Below, piece after piece: positions 31,462 through 40,188 of a stretch of DNA of 64,000 nt; the first letter of the stretch is position 1; each line of letters starts with the position of its first letter. The stretch lies in NCBI RefSeq assembly GCF_900103985.1, contig NZ_FNIE01000001.1:729582-793581 (forward strand), written 5' to 3'. The translations under genes and the position numbers were made by a program. The notes beneath the pieces were generated by a model. It saw only the letters and a program-made list of their open reading frames with translations. It searched no databases and was not told the origin of the DNA. This DNA is from Actinacidiphila guanduensis. Lineage in GTDB: Bacteria > Actinomycetota > Actinomycetes > Streptomycetales > Streptomycetaceae.

Positions 31462-32853
31462 TCAGCGGGCGGGGCCGGGGGCGGCGGCGGGGGCGTGCGC
31501 GGGGCCGCGTGCCGATGCGTGCGCGGGGTCCTGCGCCGATCGATGGGCGGGGCCGTGGTCCTTGGGGGGTTTGGGAGGCTTGGGCTTCTTCGCGTGGCCG
31601 GGGCCGGGACCGGCCGCGGGCTTACGGGGAGCCGACGAGGTGGCCGGAGGGGACGACGATGCGGCGGCCGAGGTGGTCGAGGCCGGTGACGCCGTCGTGG
31701 GGCGGGCCTTGGGGGACGCGGACGCCGTCGCGGGGGCCGTGGTCGACGCCTTCGGGGGCAGGGTCGCTGAAGTGTCGTGCGTGAGGAGTGCCGCGCCCGT
31801 TCCCGCCGCCGCGGCGAAGGCGGCCAGGCCCCCCACGAGGAGGAGCTTCTTCGTCGCGCCCGGCCGTCTCGCCCGGTCGGGCGCCGCCGCGTGGTGGGCC
31901 ATGGGCAGCGTGGGCCCGGCCACGGACGGTGTGGCGGCGGGCGATGGGGGCCCGGGCGGTGCGGCCGCGGCCACCGGTGGCGCGGAGAGGAGGATCGGTG
32001 CCGCGCCGTCCGGCGCGTTGAGGCGGGCGCGGTCCAGCCAGGCCGCGGCCTCCTCCGCGGTGGGGCGTTCGGCTGGGTCCTTGGCCAGCATCCGCACGGT
32101 GAAGTCGGCGAGCGGAGCCGGGATGCCGGGGCGTAGCAGGGCCGGCGGCGGCGGGGCGGCCTCGACCTGGCTCCGCAGGACGGACAGGACGGTGTCCCCG
32201 GTGAACGGGGGCCGGCCGGTGAGCAGTTCGTAGAGCACGCATCCCAGCGAGTAGATGTCGGAGGCGTCCTGGGCCGGGCGGCCCATGGCGCGTTCGGGCG
32301 GCAGGTAGGCGGCGCTGCCGACGATCTCGCCGGTGGCGGTGAGGGTGGCCGCGGTCTCGTCGGCGAAGCGGGCGATGCCGAAATCGGTGATCTTCACGGT
32401 GCCGTCGACGGCGACCATGACGTTGGCCGGCTTGATGTCGCGGTGGACGACCCGCCGGCGGTGCGCCGCGGCCAGCCCGGCAGCCGCCTGCGCGGCGATG
32501 GCAGCGGCCTTGCGGGAGTCCAGCGCCCCGCGCATCCGCCGCTCCTCGGCCAGGCTGCGGCCGTTGACGAGTTCCATGACCAGGTAGTGCCGCAGCGCGT
32601 CGGACCCGAAGTCGTACACGGTGACGACATTGGGGTGACTCAGCTGCGCCGCTGTCTGCGCCTCCAGCCGGAACCGCTCGGCGCCGACGCCCGCCGCCTG
32701 GCTGCTGCGCAGGAGCTTCACCGCCACCGGGCGGTCCAGCATGAGGTCGAGGGCCCGCCACACCTCGCCCATCGCGCCCTGCCCGAGCAGGCCGTCCAGC
32801 CGGTACCGATCCGCCACGAGCACGGGCCCACCACCCCTCACCATTTGGGACAC
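31462..32853 (-). CDS. Membrane-anchored serine/threonine protein kinase (PknB type)
   Basis: Hanks-type kinase, 463 residues. The kinase domain spans about residues 17-275, with glycine loop LGQGAMGEVW, Lys46, catalytic HRD (Asp139) and DFG (157-159). A Pro/Ala linker and one membrane helix (about 336-357) follow, then an outer tail rich in Thr, Ser, Pro and Lys with KPPKPPKD and repeated GPAH/DPAH units. There are no PASTA repeats. The tail composition suggests wall association. Substrates unknown. Confidence 0.93.
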   Translation of the reverse strand: MSQMVRGGGPVLVADRYRLDGLLGQGAMGEVWRALDLMLDRPVAVKLLRSSQAAGVGAERFRLEAQTAAQLSHPNVVTVYDFGSDALRHYLVMELVNGRSLAEERRMRGALDSRKAAAIAAQAAAGLAAAHRRRVVHRDIKPANVMVAVDGTVKITDFGIARFADETAATLTATGEIVGSAAYLPPERAMGRPAQDASDIYSLGCVLYELLTGRPPFTGDTVLSVLRSQVEAAPPPPALLRPGIPAPLADFTVRMLAKDPAERPTAEEAAAWLDRARLNAPDGAAPILLSAPPVAAAAPPGPPSPAATPSVAGPTLPMAHHAAAPDRARRPGATKKLLLVGGLAAFAAAAGTGAALLTHDTSATLPPKASTTAPATASASPKARPTTASPASTTSAAASSSPPATSSAPRKPAAGPGPGHAKKPKPPKPPKDHGPAHRSAQDPAHASARGPAHAPAAAPGPAR

Positions 32854-33498
32854 GACACGGGTCGTCTGCCCCGCGCACCGCCTCGCAAGCAGCGCGGCCG
32901 GACGGAGCCGCCCCGATCGATGCTCCCGCCCCCGAGAGCGGCCGCCGCCCGCCGAAGCCTCGCCGCCCCGCCGCCCCTCAAAGCCGGGGCCGACTGCCGC
33001 CCACGCAGCGGTGGATGCGCGAGCGCATGCTTCCTCTCTCCCCCCGCGGCACCGGCGGGTGATTTCGCCCGCGGTGGTTGCGGCTGGTACTCCAGCAGTA
33101 TTTCGCGTCCTGACCTGCGGGTTCAGCTGGGCGGGCGGAGTATGGCGGGGCGTCGAATGGTCAGGGGCGGTCTCCCGGAGACTGCCCCTCGATCGTGCGA
33201 CCGCGCCGCGGACAGTGACAGCGGCGGGCGATCGCTTGGCGTCGTCTGCGCCAGTTCGACCAGTTCATCGCATGATGCCGGCCGCGGTGCCCCGGCAGAT
33301 GCGGGGGCTGGGGGCGACAAGCTGCCAGGAGTCGCCGAACCCCCGCCGCTGTGAGCCTGATTGCCCCGGTTGCGTCACCGGTTCCACCCCTCTGATCAGC
33401 GGCCTCGCCCTGCTGCGGCGTTCCACCGAAGCAGGGCGAGCCGCCGGTGCCGTTCGGTGCGTCGTCGTCCGCTCGGCACCCGTCCGGCAGATGGTCGC
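32854..33498. other. 645-base stretch without a convincing gene
   Basis: Frames on both strands are broken or give low-complexity Arg/Pro/Ser translations. It probably contains the kinase promoter next to 32853. Nothing else is recognised. Confidence 0.5.
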
Positions 33499-34599
33499 TC
33501 AGAGCCGGGCCAGGACAATCTTGAGCACCTGGTCCGCGTCATCGAGGTTGACGAGTTCCCTCGCGATCGCCTCGGCCTTGCGAGAGTACGACGGATCGTC
33601 GATCACCTGACGCGTCGCGACCCCGGCTGATGTGGGGTCCTCGATCTGGACCGCGATGCCCAGGTCGGCCGCACGCCGCGCGTTCCAGGGCTGGTCGGCG
33701 ATGAAGGGCCGGATCACCTGGGGCTTCCCCAGCGCCAGAGCGGCCAGCAGCGTGCCCGATCCTCCCGCGCTCACCACAACGTCCACCCCGGGCAGCAGCC
33801 GGGCGAGCGGTACGAAGCCGACCTCGTGCACCATGTGCCGGACGCTGTCGTCGACATCGAGCGTGCCCGGCTCGACCGTGGCGAGCACGGATATCTCGGA
33901 ACTCGCGATCGATTCCACCAGCGACTTCATCGCGGCGGTGTCCTGGACCGAGGTACCGAGCGTCACCGCGGCGACCGGCCCGTCAGGCTCGGGCAGGGGG
34001 CGTTCGGCGCCCGACGCGCTGTGGGGTTCCGGTCGGAGCGGGAGGCGTCCGGGGGTGTCGTCGCATTCTGCTTCCGTGAGAAGTGCGTCCGGATACGGGT
34101 CCACCACCGCGATCGGCGCAGGGCGAGCGACGTTGCGTGCCGAGTACTCGGCACTCGCACGATCCGCAATCGCCTGCAGCAGTTCCTTGGGCATCGGGCC
34201 GGTGATGCGATGCTCGGTCAGGGGGACACCGAGCACCGCGGCGATCAGCGGTCCCACCGTGTCGACGGTGTCGTGCACGATGAGATCTGGCGCGAACCGG
34301 CGCGCGACCTCGACTGCTTCGTCCACGACACCGCTGAGGCGAACCGCGCCGAACAACTCCGCCGCTCCGGGACCGGGCTTGGTCCCGTCCTGGTCGCCAC
34401 CGAGGCGACGACCGGTTTCCGCGATCGCTTCGAAGATGGACGGACCGACCTCGAACACGTCCATGGACGGCAGGATCGCTGCGGCACCCCGCCCCGAGAG
34501 CAGCCCGACCGTGTGTCCGGCCCGCTCCGCGGCATCGGCCAGCGGAAGCAGGGGGAGCACATGACCCGAGGCCGGAACGGCACTGAACAAAATACGCAC
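33499..34599 (-). CDS. GT1-family glycosyltransferase (macrolide/antibiotic type)
   Basis: Cytosolic GT-B enzyme transferring a nucleotide sugar to a small acceptor. The 366-residue product opens with MRILFSAVPASGHVLPLLPL and has the C-terminal donor-binding signature SAGGSGTLLAALALGKPQ followed by ADQPWNARRAADLGIAV. Compared with typical members (about 390-420 residues) it is slightly short. GTG 34599 has GGGAG upstream. The flanks are gene-poor and decayed, and no sugar-biosynthesis or polyketide genes adjoin, so it may have arrived by transfer or be a leftover of a lost cluster. Its codon use is less GC-biased than the neighbours'. Confidence 0.88.
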   Translation of the reverse strand: MRILFSAVPASGHVLPLLPLADAAERAGHTVGLLSGRGAAAILPSMDVFEVGPSIFEAIAETGRRLGGDQDGTKPGPGAAELFGAVRLSGVVDEAVEVARRFAPDLIVHDTVDTVGPLIAAVLGVPLTEHRITGPMPKELLQAIADRASAEYSARNVARPAPIAVVDPYPDALLTEAECDDTPGRLPLRPEPHSASGAERPLPEPDGPVAAVTLGTSVQDTAAMKSLVESIASSEISVLATVEPGTLDVDDSVRHMVHEVGFVPLARLLPGVDVVVSAGGSGTLLAALALGKPQVIRPFIADQPWNARRAADLGIAVQIEDPTSAGVATRQVIDDPSYSRKAEAIARELVNLDDADQVLKIVLARL

Positions 34600-34739
34600 A
34601 AGGAGCTCCCTGGCTCTTGACTATTGAAGAACGATCGGAACAAGGGCCGTGGAGTTCTCCGGATTCCCTGTCCGTCGGATCGTCAGAAAATCGGCCAGTG
34701 GGCGGTGTGGATCCCCGTAGCAGTGTTCAACCTTGAGTG

Positions 34740-35265
34740 GCGGTCGTGGAGTTGCCCGTGACCAGCATCGGCACCGGCCCCGGCGTGCACATCGGGTGGT
34801 GGCAGGTACGGTCGCGCGGCTGCGGGGGTTCTGCGCCGTGCAAATCCGCCGGGAGACGCGTGACGACATCCGCCAGGCTGTCGTCAGCATCGGCTGCGCC
34901 GTCGTCTGCCGGCGAGTGGCCGCTGCCCGCCGCCGTGGAGCTGTCCTGGGCCGACGGCGGCTACCCCGGCGGCCTGCTGCGGCCATCTCCTGACAGGTCA
35001 GCGGTCCTTGACGAAATCGGTGACGGTCCGCGAGGACGGCAAGGACTCGGTGGTGGTCCACCGGCAACGCTGACGGGCCAAGCCCTTCACACCACGCAGA
35101 GACCTGCGACCTCGGCTTCACCGCCTTCCGGGCGCCGACACATCCGCGTCCAGCGGACCTGCGGTTCCCTCGGAGCCACCGCCGTCGGCGATCTACGGCG
35201 CGAGGCCACAACTCCCGAACGTCACGACGAGGTCGGGACGACAACAGCGACTTGCCGCAAGCCGT
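34740..35265 (+). pseudogene. Degenerate IS5-type transposase remnant
   Basis: Broken translations on the plus strand resemble parts of IS5-family transposases of actinomycetes. WADGGYPGGLL (about 34947-34980) matches the WADGGYAG active-site segment. LTKSVTVREDGKDSVVVHRQR, in another frame from 35008, resembles the region before the VLPRRWVVERT motif. REATTPERHDE near 35200 resembles RDYERLPEHHE. Frames shift between these pieces and no terminal inverted repeats were seen. Resemblance is from memory and needs alignment. Confidence 0.45.
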
Positions 35266-35282
35266 GAGCACGTCCGGCCATC

Positions 35283-35452
35283 TCAATCGACCCCCAGCTT
35301 CTCCTTGAGCTCGGCCGGCGGAATCAGCGAAGCGCCCCGACGGTACGGCGCCTCGACGATCTCGTCCCACTCCTGGTCCACGTCCGGGCGTTCGTCATGC
35401 ACTTCAACCCGGAAACCGACCCGGCCGTAGTGCAGTCCGATTGCCGGTCACA
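35283..35452 (-). pseudogene. Truncated fragment of an unknown gene
   Basis: The minus strand ending at the stop 35283-35285 reads a protein-like tail (GLHYGRVGFRVEVHDERPD, then WDEIVEAPYRRGASLIPPAELKEKLGVD) with no start codon and a stop immediately upstream. It looks like the C-terminal end of a lost gene. Confidence 0.4.
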
Positions 35453-35539
35453 GTGTGCCCGGCCATGCCGCACCGCACAGCCCGTTGCTTTGGCCGCCGA
35501 AGGCGTCGGTCATGTCACCGGACTGGGCCGCGTCCTCGC

Positions 35540-35700
35540 GTGACCGAGTACATCCGGTGGGAGCGCTACCGGACCCGCGCCAGCGTCGGGGCGGGCAGCA
35601 GGTGCGGTGGCTTCCCCGGGACCAGGCGACGAAGTTTGCCTGCCGGGCACAGACTGCTGGGTGTTCGACAGGGCCTCCGTATCCCGCGGTGGGGATGCAG
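35540..35700 (+). pseudogene. Frameshifted DUF6879-like remnant
   Basis: Three frames in succession give VTEYIRWERYRTRASVGAG, then QQVRWLPRDQATKFA, then CLPGTDCWVFDRASVS. In order these resemble the middle of streptomycete DUF6879 proteins (often beside XRE regulators). At least two frameshifts are needed to join them, so the gene is dead. Confidence 0.5.
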
Positions 35701-35803
35701 AGGGCGCCGGCCTCGGCGATCGGTTTGCCCAGGAGATCGACCAGGGCCGCCGGAATGCTCGCGTTCCTGACGCCGGAATCGGCAAGGAAGCTTCGTCAGT
35801 CTT

Positions 35804-36796
35804 CTAGGTGTCGAGGAACTCGGGGACGAAGATGTCCCGGCTGGTCAGCAGGCGCTCGGAGAGGCCCTGCTCGTGGTGGTAGCGCAGGAAGGTGTCGACC
35901 GCCTTGCGGTTCGCGCGCAGGCCGTAGGGCCACCAGTCCTCGCCGAGCAGGCTGCGGTTGCGCTCGAACAGGCTGCTGAACCAGGGGGTCACCAGGCTCA
36001 TGTGCTGCTTCGCGGCGTCCTCGACGTAGGCGCGTGCGGCCAGCTCCTTGGCCTCGGCGAAGGCGCGGTACACCGAGCGCAGGTCCTCGGTGCGGTGCAC
36101 CAGCTCCTTGCGGACGGCGACGAGGTGCATCGGGGGGAAGATCCCGGTGCGCCGGTAGTAGTCGCGCTCGACGTTCTCGTAGTCGGGGAAGAGCCGGGCG
36201 ATCTTCGTGGATCCCCGCAGCATGGCCTGGGGCACGTCGACCGAGATGAGCGCGTCGATCTCCCCGGATTCGAGCATGGCGCCCAGGGTCCGGCCGTCCT
36301 CGGCGTGCCGCACGTCCACGCCGTCCGGCACCGGCTGCGGGAGCCAGTCGAACGCGGGGATGGGGTGGTCGGTGCCGCCGATGACCCAGCGGCACTGGTC
36401 GACGGTGACGCCGTACTCGTCCGACAGGATGCCCTTGGGCCAGACCCCGGCGTCATGTCCGAAGAGCGCGAACTCGCCGACCGTCCTGCCGGCCAGGTCC
36501 TGCGGCTTCTCGATCCCCGCCTCGGTGTTCACGAAGACGGCGGAATGCCGGAAGTTGCGGTTCGGGAAGATCGGCAGCGCCATGAACGGCGCGTCCTGCA
36601 GGTCGAAGGTGCGCAGGAAGTAGGTCAGGCCGAGCTCCGCTATGTCGTAGCGGCCTTCGAGCATCTGCCGGAAGAGGTCCGAGACCAGGGCCTCCGTCTC
36701 AAGGGTGGCGTCCACCCCGTCGATCGTCACGCGGCCGTCGAAGAGTGCCTCGGTGTGCTCGTACCGGTAGGTGCCGATGGTCAGCTCGCTGCTCAT
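35804..36796 (-). CDS. 4,5-dihydroxyphthalate decarboxylase-like / NMT1-type binding protein
   Basis: 330-residue soluble protein without signal peptide. It resembles the Pht5-like group, which share a periplasmic-binding fold with ABC receptors: YRYEHTEALFDGRV, SDLFRQMLEGRYDIAELGLTYF, FPNRNFRHSAVFVNTEAG and LFPDYENVERDYYRRTGIFPPMH. The lack of a signal peptide favours a cytosolic enzyme over a transport receptor. ATG 36796 follows GAGGA; a frame from 36874 would cover the operators. A divergent TetR gene and two palindromes in the shared promoter suggest repression released by an aromatic ligand. Confidence 0.78.
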   Translation of the reverse strand: MSSELTIGTYRYEHTEALFDGRVTIDGVDATLETEALVSDLFRQMLEGRYDIAELGLTYFLRTFDLQDAPFMALPIFPNRNFRHSAVFVNTEAGIEKPQDLAGRTVGEFALFGHDAGVWPKGILSDEYGVTVDQCRWVIGGTDHPIPAFDWLPQPVPDGVDVRHAEDGRTLGAMLESGEIDALISVDVPQAMLRGSTKIARLFPDYENVERDYYRRTGIFPPMHLVAVRKELVHRTEDLRSVYRAFAEAKELAARAYVEDAAKQHMSLVTPWFSSLFERNRSLLGEDWWPYGLRANRKAVDTFLRYHHEQGLSERLLTSRDIFVPEFLDT

Positions 36797-36812
36797 CACG
36801 ATCCTCGCTTCC

Positions 36813-36878
36813 GTGAATGACCTTTCACTTTTACGGTGGACCCGATAGAGTTCCCTGTCAAGGTGAACGATCATTTAC
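36813..36878. promoter_or_regulatory. Two palindromic operators in a divergent promoter
   Basis: GTGAATGACCTTTCAC (36813-36828) and GTGAACGATCATTTAC (36863-36878) share the symmetric form GTRAAnGnnCnTTYAC, with starts 50 bp apart. They flank the region where both divergent promoters must lie. Confidence 0.65.
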
Positions 36879-36895
36879 GTTGAGGGAGGCCGGCC

Positions 36896-37537
36896 ATGCC
36901 GCGCATCACGCCCGAGCGCCGGGAAGCCAAGCGCGCCGAGATCGTGGCGGCGGCGCGCCGGTGTTTCGCGCGGGGCGGCTTCCACCAGACCTCGATGCCG
37001 GACATCGCCGCCGCGGCCGGTGTCTCCGCGGGCGCCCCCTACCGCTACTTCGCGAGCAAGGAGGAGATCATCCTGGCCATCGCCGCGGACGCCTTCCGGC
37101 TGATCTTCGAGCCGATGGAGCAGGTGGCCGCGGCCGCTGACGCCCCTTCCCTCGGCGACCTGGTCGCCGCCTCCCTCCGAGCGCTGGGCGCCGGGACCGT
37201 CACGGACGCCGCGGGGCAGGTGGTGCCGGTCGAGGAACTGCTGCAGTGCGTCGTGCAGACCTGGTCGGAACTGCTGCGCAACGACGGCCTGCACGCCCGC
37301 GCCGCGGAAGGCTTCGAAAGGGTCCGTCGCAGCATCGCCGACGCCCTGCGCCGCGGACAGGCGGCGGGCGCCGTCCCCACCGTGGACCCGGAGAGCGGCG
37401 CCCGGGTCCTGATCGCCCTGCTGCACGGCTTCCTCCTCCAGCGCGTCGCCTTCGGCCTGACCGACACGGCGGGATTCAACGACGCGGTCCGGGGTTTGCT
37501 CGACGGCGCCGAGCACCCGGACGGCACGGGGCGGTGA
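36896..37537 (+). CDS. TetR-family regulator
   Basis: 213-residue repressor with helix-turn-helix IAAAAGVSAGAPYRYFASKEEII at about residues 38-62 and a helical ligand domain. Divergent from the dihydroxyphthalate decarboxylase-like gene, with two matching palindromes between them, so it likely controls both. GAGGGAGG precedes the ATG. Confidence 0.9.
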   Translation: MPRITPERREAKRAEIVAAARRCFARGGFHQTSMPDIAAAAGVSAGAPYRYFASKEEIILAIAADAFRLIFEPMEQVAAAADAPSLGDLVAASLRALGAGTVTDAAGQVVPVEELLQCVVQTWSELLRNDGLHARAAEGFERVRRSIADALRRGQAAGAVPTVDPESGARVLIALLHGFLLQRVAFGLTDTAGFNDAVRGLLDGAEHPDGTGR

Positions 37538-37669
37538 ACGCCCGGTCCCGCCGGGCTTCGCGGGAGCTGACCGGGTTCGCCGCGGGGCCCGCCCTGCGGC
37601 ACCGGCCGGCGCCGCGGGACAACATCGCGCGCCTCTACGGCTGACGGGCAGCACCACGGCCGCCGCCGC

Positions 37670-38647
37670 TCAGAGCTTGCGGTCGTCCCGCGGCTCCACG
37701 TACGGCTCCTTCCCCTCCGGGTGGCCGCCCGCCTGCGCCCGGGCCCGCTCCGACTCCGCGCTGTACTCCAGCCCGAGCAGCAGCGCGATGTTCGAGATCC
37801 AGAGCCAGACCAGGAAGATGATGATCCCCGCGAAGGTGCCGTACGTCTTGTTGTAGCTGCCGAAGTTCGCGACGTAGACGGCGAAGAGGGCCGACGCCAC
37901 GATCCAGAGCAGGACGCTGAGCAGGCTGCCCCGGGTGACCCAGGGGAAGGTGCGCCTGACGTTCGGCGCGGCCCAGTGCAGGACGGCGACCACCAGGGCG
38001 AACAGGACGATCATCACGGGCCACTTGGCGTAGTTCCACACCGTCACCCCCGTGTCGCCCACCCCGATGACGGAGCCGGTCCTGCGGGCCAGGGTGCCGG
38101 TGAAGACGATGCCCACCGAGATGGCCGCGAGCACGATCACGAGGACGACGGTGATCGCGAATCGGATGGGCAGCGTCTTCCACGCGGGGCGGCCCTCGCC
38201 GATGTCGTAGACGGCGTTCCCGGCCCGCATGAAGGCCGCCACGTAGCCCGACGCCGACCACAGCGCGACGGCGACGCCGAGGATCAGCGGGATCAGGGAC
38301 CTGTCGCCGCCGGCCTGCGCCTGGTGGACGATGCCGGTCAGGGTGGGACGGACGGCGGCGGGTGCCACGCTGGTGATGTTGTCGGTCAGCGTCTTCGCGG
38401 TCGGCTTGTTCAGCAGGCCGATGATCGAGACGAGGGCCAGCAGCGCGGGGAAGACCGCCAGGATCGCGTAGTACGTGAGCGCGGCCGCCAGGTCGGCGAG
38501 GTTGTCGGCCTTGTACTCCTTGAGGGTCCGCTTGAGGATCTCCCGCGATGACCCGCTGGGCAGGTCCGAAGGCTTCCGGGGTGCCCGCCCGGTGCCGCCG
38601 GCGTCGTGCGCGGTCGCACCGGAGCGGTCCGGCTCGCGGTCTTCCAT
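37670..38647 (-). CDS. YihY/BrkB-family inner membrane protein
   Basis: 325-residue membrane protein with about six hydrophobic helices and the family landmarks DNLADLAAALTYYAILAVFPALLAL and LWSASGYVAAFMRAGNAVYDI. The N-terminal 40 residues are hydrophilic and the C-terminus is charged. An AGGAGGAGC site fixes the ATG at 38647. The molecular function of the family is unsettled, so none is claimed. Confidence 0.9.
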   Translation of the reverse strand: MEDREPDRSGATAHDAGGTGRAPRKPSDLPSGSSREILKRTLKEYKADNLADLAAALTYYAILAVFPALLALVSIIGLLNKPTAKTLTDNITSVAPAAVRPTLTGIVHQAQAGGDRSLIPLILGVAVALWSASGYVAAFMRAGNAVYDIGEGRPAWKTLPIRFAITVVLVIVLAAISVGIVFTGTLARRTGSVIGVGDTGVTVWNYAKWPVMIVLFALVVAVLHWAAPNVRRTFPWVTRGSLLSVLLWIVASALFAVYVANFGSYNKTYGTFAGIIIFLVWLWISNIALLLGLEYSAESERARAQAGGHPEGKEPYVEPRDDRKL

Positions 38648-38750
38648 CGTGCTCCTCCTGGCTGCGCGGGTACCTTTTTGCCCGTTTCGCCAGTATGGTG
38701 CGGCCGCTCGCGCCCGGCTCGACACGCGGGGCCGATCGGCCCCGCCGCGG

Positions 38751-39308
38751 TCAGCCCTTGCGGGCCGGGCGGGGAAGGCGGACGGCCGAGACGAGGAAGA
38801 AGATCCCGCCGAGGGCGGCGTAGCCGGCGAGGGCGGTCAGCGAGGGGTTGTCCTGCGCGCCGCTGCGGATGAAGCTCGCGCCGGCCAGGACCGAGATGCC
38901 GCCGCTGAGGATCATCGCCCACTGGCCGCCCATCGGCCGGCGGGCGACGCCCACCAGGAGCTGGACCAGCCCGGAGAGCACCGCCCAGGCGCCCCAGACG
39001 CGCAGCACGTCGGCGACGCCCGAGGCGCCGGCGACCGCGACACCGACAGCGGCGAGCGAGCTGATCGCGATGTTGACGTACAGGCCCTTGACCGGCCCGT
39101 CGCTGTGCGCGGACCGGGCGTCCAGCACGGCCGCGGCCACGTCGAAGGCCGGGTAGACGACGAGCAGCACCTTGGTGGCCGCGGTGAGGTCGGAGCCGGA
39201 CACCAGCAGGAGCACCGCCCACGCGGCGGCGAAGGCGAACCGGACGACGTAGAGCCTGCGCAGGACGGGCGTGGCGGCGAGGTGCTCGGGTGAGGCGGCG
39301 GATGCCAT
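38751..39308 (-). CDS. Small integral membrane protein (DUF308-like)
   Basis: 185 residues with about five or six hydrophobic helices and little else (VRFAFAAAWAVLLLVSG, GGIFFLVSAVRL). It resembles HdeD/DUF308-type proteins by topology only. GGAG precedes the ATG at 39308. Its upstream region holds a perfect 18-bp palindrome shared with a divergent TetR gene, which likely represses it. Confidence 0.75.
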   Translation of the reverse strand: MASAASPEHLAATPVLRRLYVVRFAFAAAWAVLLLVSGSDLTAATKVLLVVYPAFDVAAAVLDARSAHSDGPVKGLYVNIAISSLAAVGVAVAGASGVADVLRVWGAWAVLSGLVQLLVGVARRPMGGQWAMILSGGISVLAGASFIRSGAQDNPSLTALAGYAALGGIFFLVSAVRLPRPARKG

Positions 39309-39333
39309 GGGGGTCTCCAAGGGAGGCGAAAGG

Positions 39334-39402
39334 AGAGAGAACGTTCTCTCTATATGAGCAGCCTGACACAGACCGTCCGCGAAAACAAGAAAGAGCGTTC
39401 TA
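39334..39402. promoter_or_regulatory. TetR operators in a divergent promoter
   Basis: AGAGAGAACGTTCTCTCT (39334-39351) is a perfect 18-bp palindrome. A weaker relative, AAAGAGCGTTCTA (39390-39402), lies just upstream of the TetR start. Both keep a GAnCGTTC-type core. Confidence 0.7.
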
Positions 39403-39411
39403 CCGACTACC

Positions 39412-40128
39412 ATGGGAGACATGGCACAGACGGACATCGACGCAGGCACGGGCAGGAGGACGTCCGCGGCCCGGGAGCGGCTCCTGAGGACCGCCGGGCA
39501 GCTCTTCTACGCGGAGGGCATCCACACGGTGGGCGTCGACCGCCTGGTCGCCGAGGCGCACGTCACCAACGCGACCTTCTACCGCCACTTCCGCAGCAAG
39601 GAAGATCTCTCCGTCGCCTACATCGGCAGCGTCGACCGTGCGGTCCGCGCCCAGATCGGCGCCCTGACCGCCGCGGGGACGTCCGCCGACGGCATCCTGC
39701 GCGGCATCGGCGCGTCCCTGGCCGAGCAGATCCGCTCGCCCGGGTACCGCGGCTGCGCCTTCCTCAACGCGGCGGCGGAGTTCCCCGACCCCGGCCACCC
39801 GGTCCACCGCGCGGTCGTCGAGCACCGCGCGTGGTTCCTGGAGACGGTCACCGGGCTGTTCGCGGAGATCACCGCCGCGCAGTCCGAGCACGCCGGGCGG
39901 CACTTCGTCATGCTGCGCGACGGCGCGATGAGCGGCGGCTACCTCGGTGATCCCGTCCTGGCCGGCGAGACCCTGACCCGCGGCATCGACGGCCTGCTGC
40001 GCATCCACGCCGCCCGCGGGACGGACGAGGAGGCCGCCGCCGGGCAGGCCCCTACGGCGGTGCCGGCAAGCGCGCCGCCCACGGCGTTCCCCGGCATCGA
40101 GTGCGCCCCGCCGGGCGCGAGCGACTGA
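39412..40128 (+). CDS. TetR-family regulator
   Basis: 238 residues; helix-turn-helix VDRLVAEAHVTNATFYRHFRSKEDL at about residues 42-66, then a TetR_C-like domain containing RGCAFLNAAAEFPDPGHP. The start may be 39412 or 39421 (MAQTD). Neither has a well-spaced ribosome site, so a leaderless message is possible. It is divergent from the DUF308-like membrane gene, with operators between. Confidence 0.88.
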   Translation: MGDMAQTDIDAGTGRRTSAARERLLRTAGQLFYAEGIHTVGVDRLVAEAHVTNATFYRHFRSKEDLSVAYIGSVDRAVRAQIGALTAAGTSADGILRGIGASLAEQIRSPGYRGCAFLNAAAEFPDPGHPVHRAVVEHRAWFLETVTGLFAEITAAQSEHAGRHFVMLRDGAMSGGYLGDPVLAGETLTRGIDGLLRIHAARGTDEEAAAGQAPTAVPASAPPTAFPGIECAPPGASD

Positions 40129-40135
40129 AGCACGC

Positions 40136-40166
40136 GGCCGGCCGGACCGAGGCGGTCCGGCCGGCC
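40136..40166. terminator. Bidirectional terminator hairpin
   Basis: Perfect 14-bp stem, 40136-40149 with 40153-40166, and a 3-base loop (AGG). It lies between the convergent TetR and beta-helix genes. Confidence 0.75.
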
Positions 40167-40188
40167 GGTGGCCGGGGCGGCTCGCGGC

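Noticed and set aside
34740..35265. Intact insertion sequence
   Set aside because: No uninterrupted transposase frame and no terminal inverted repeats or target duplication were found.
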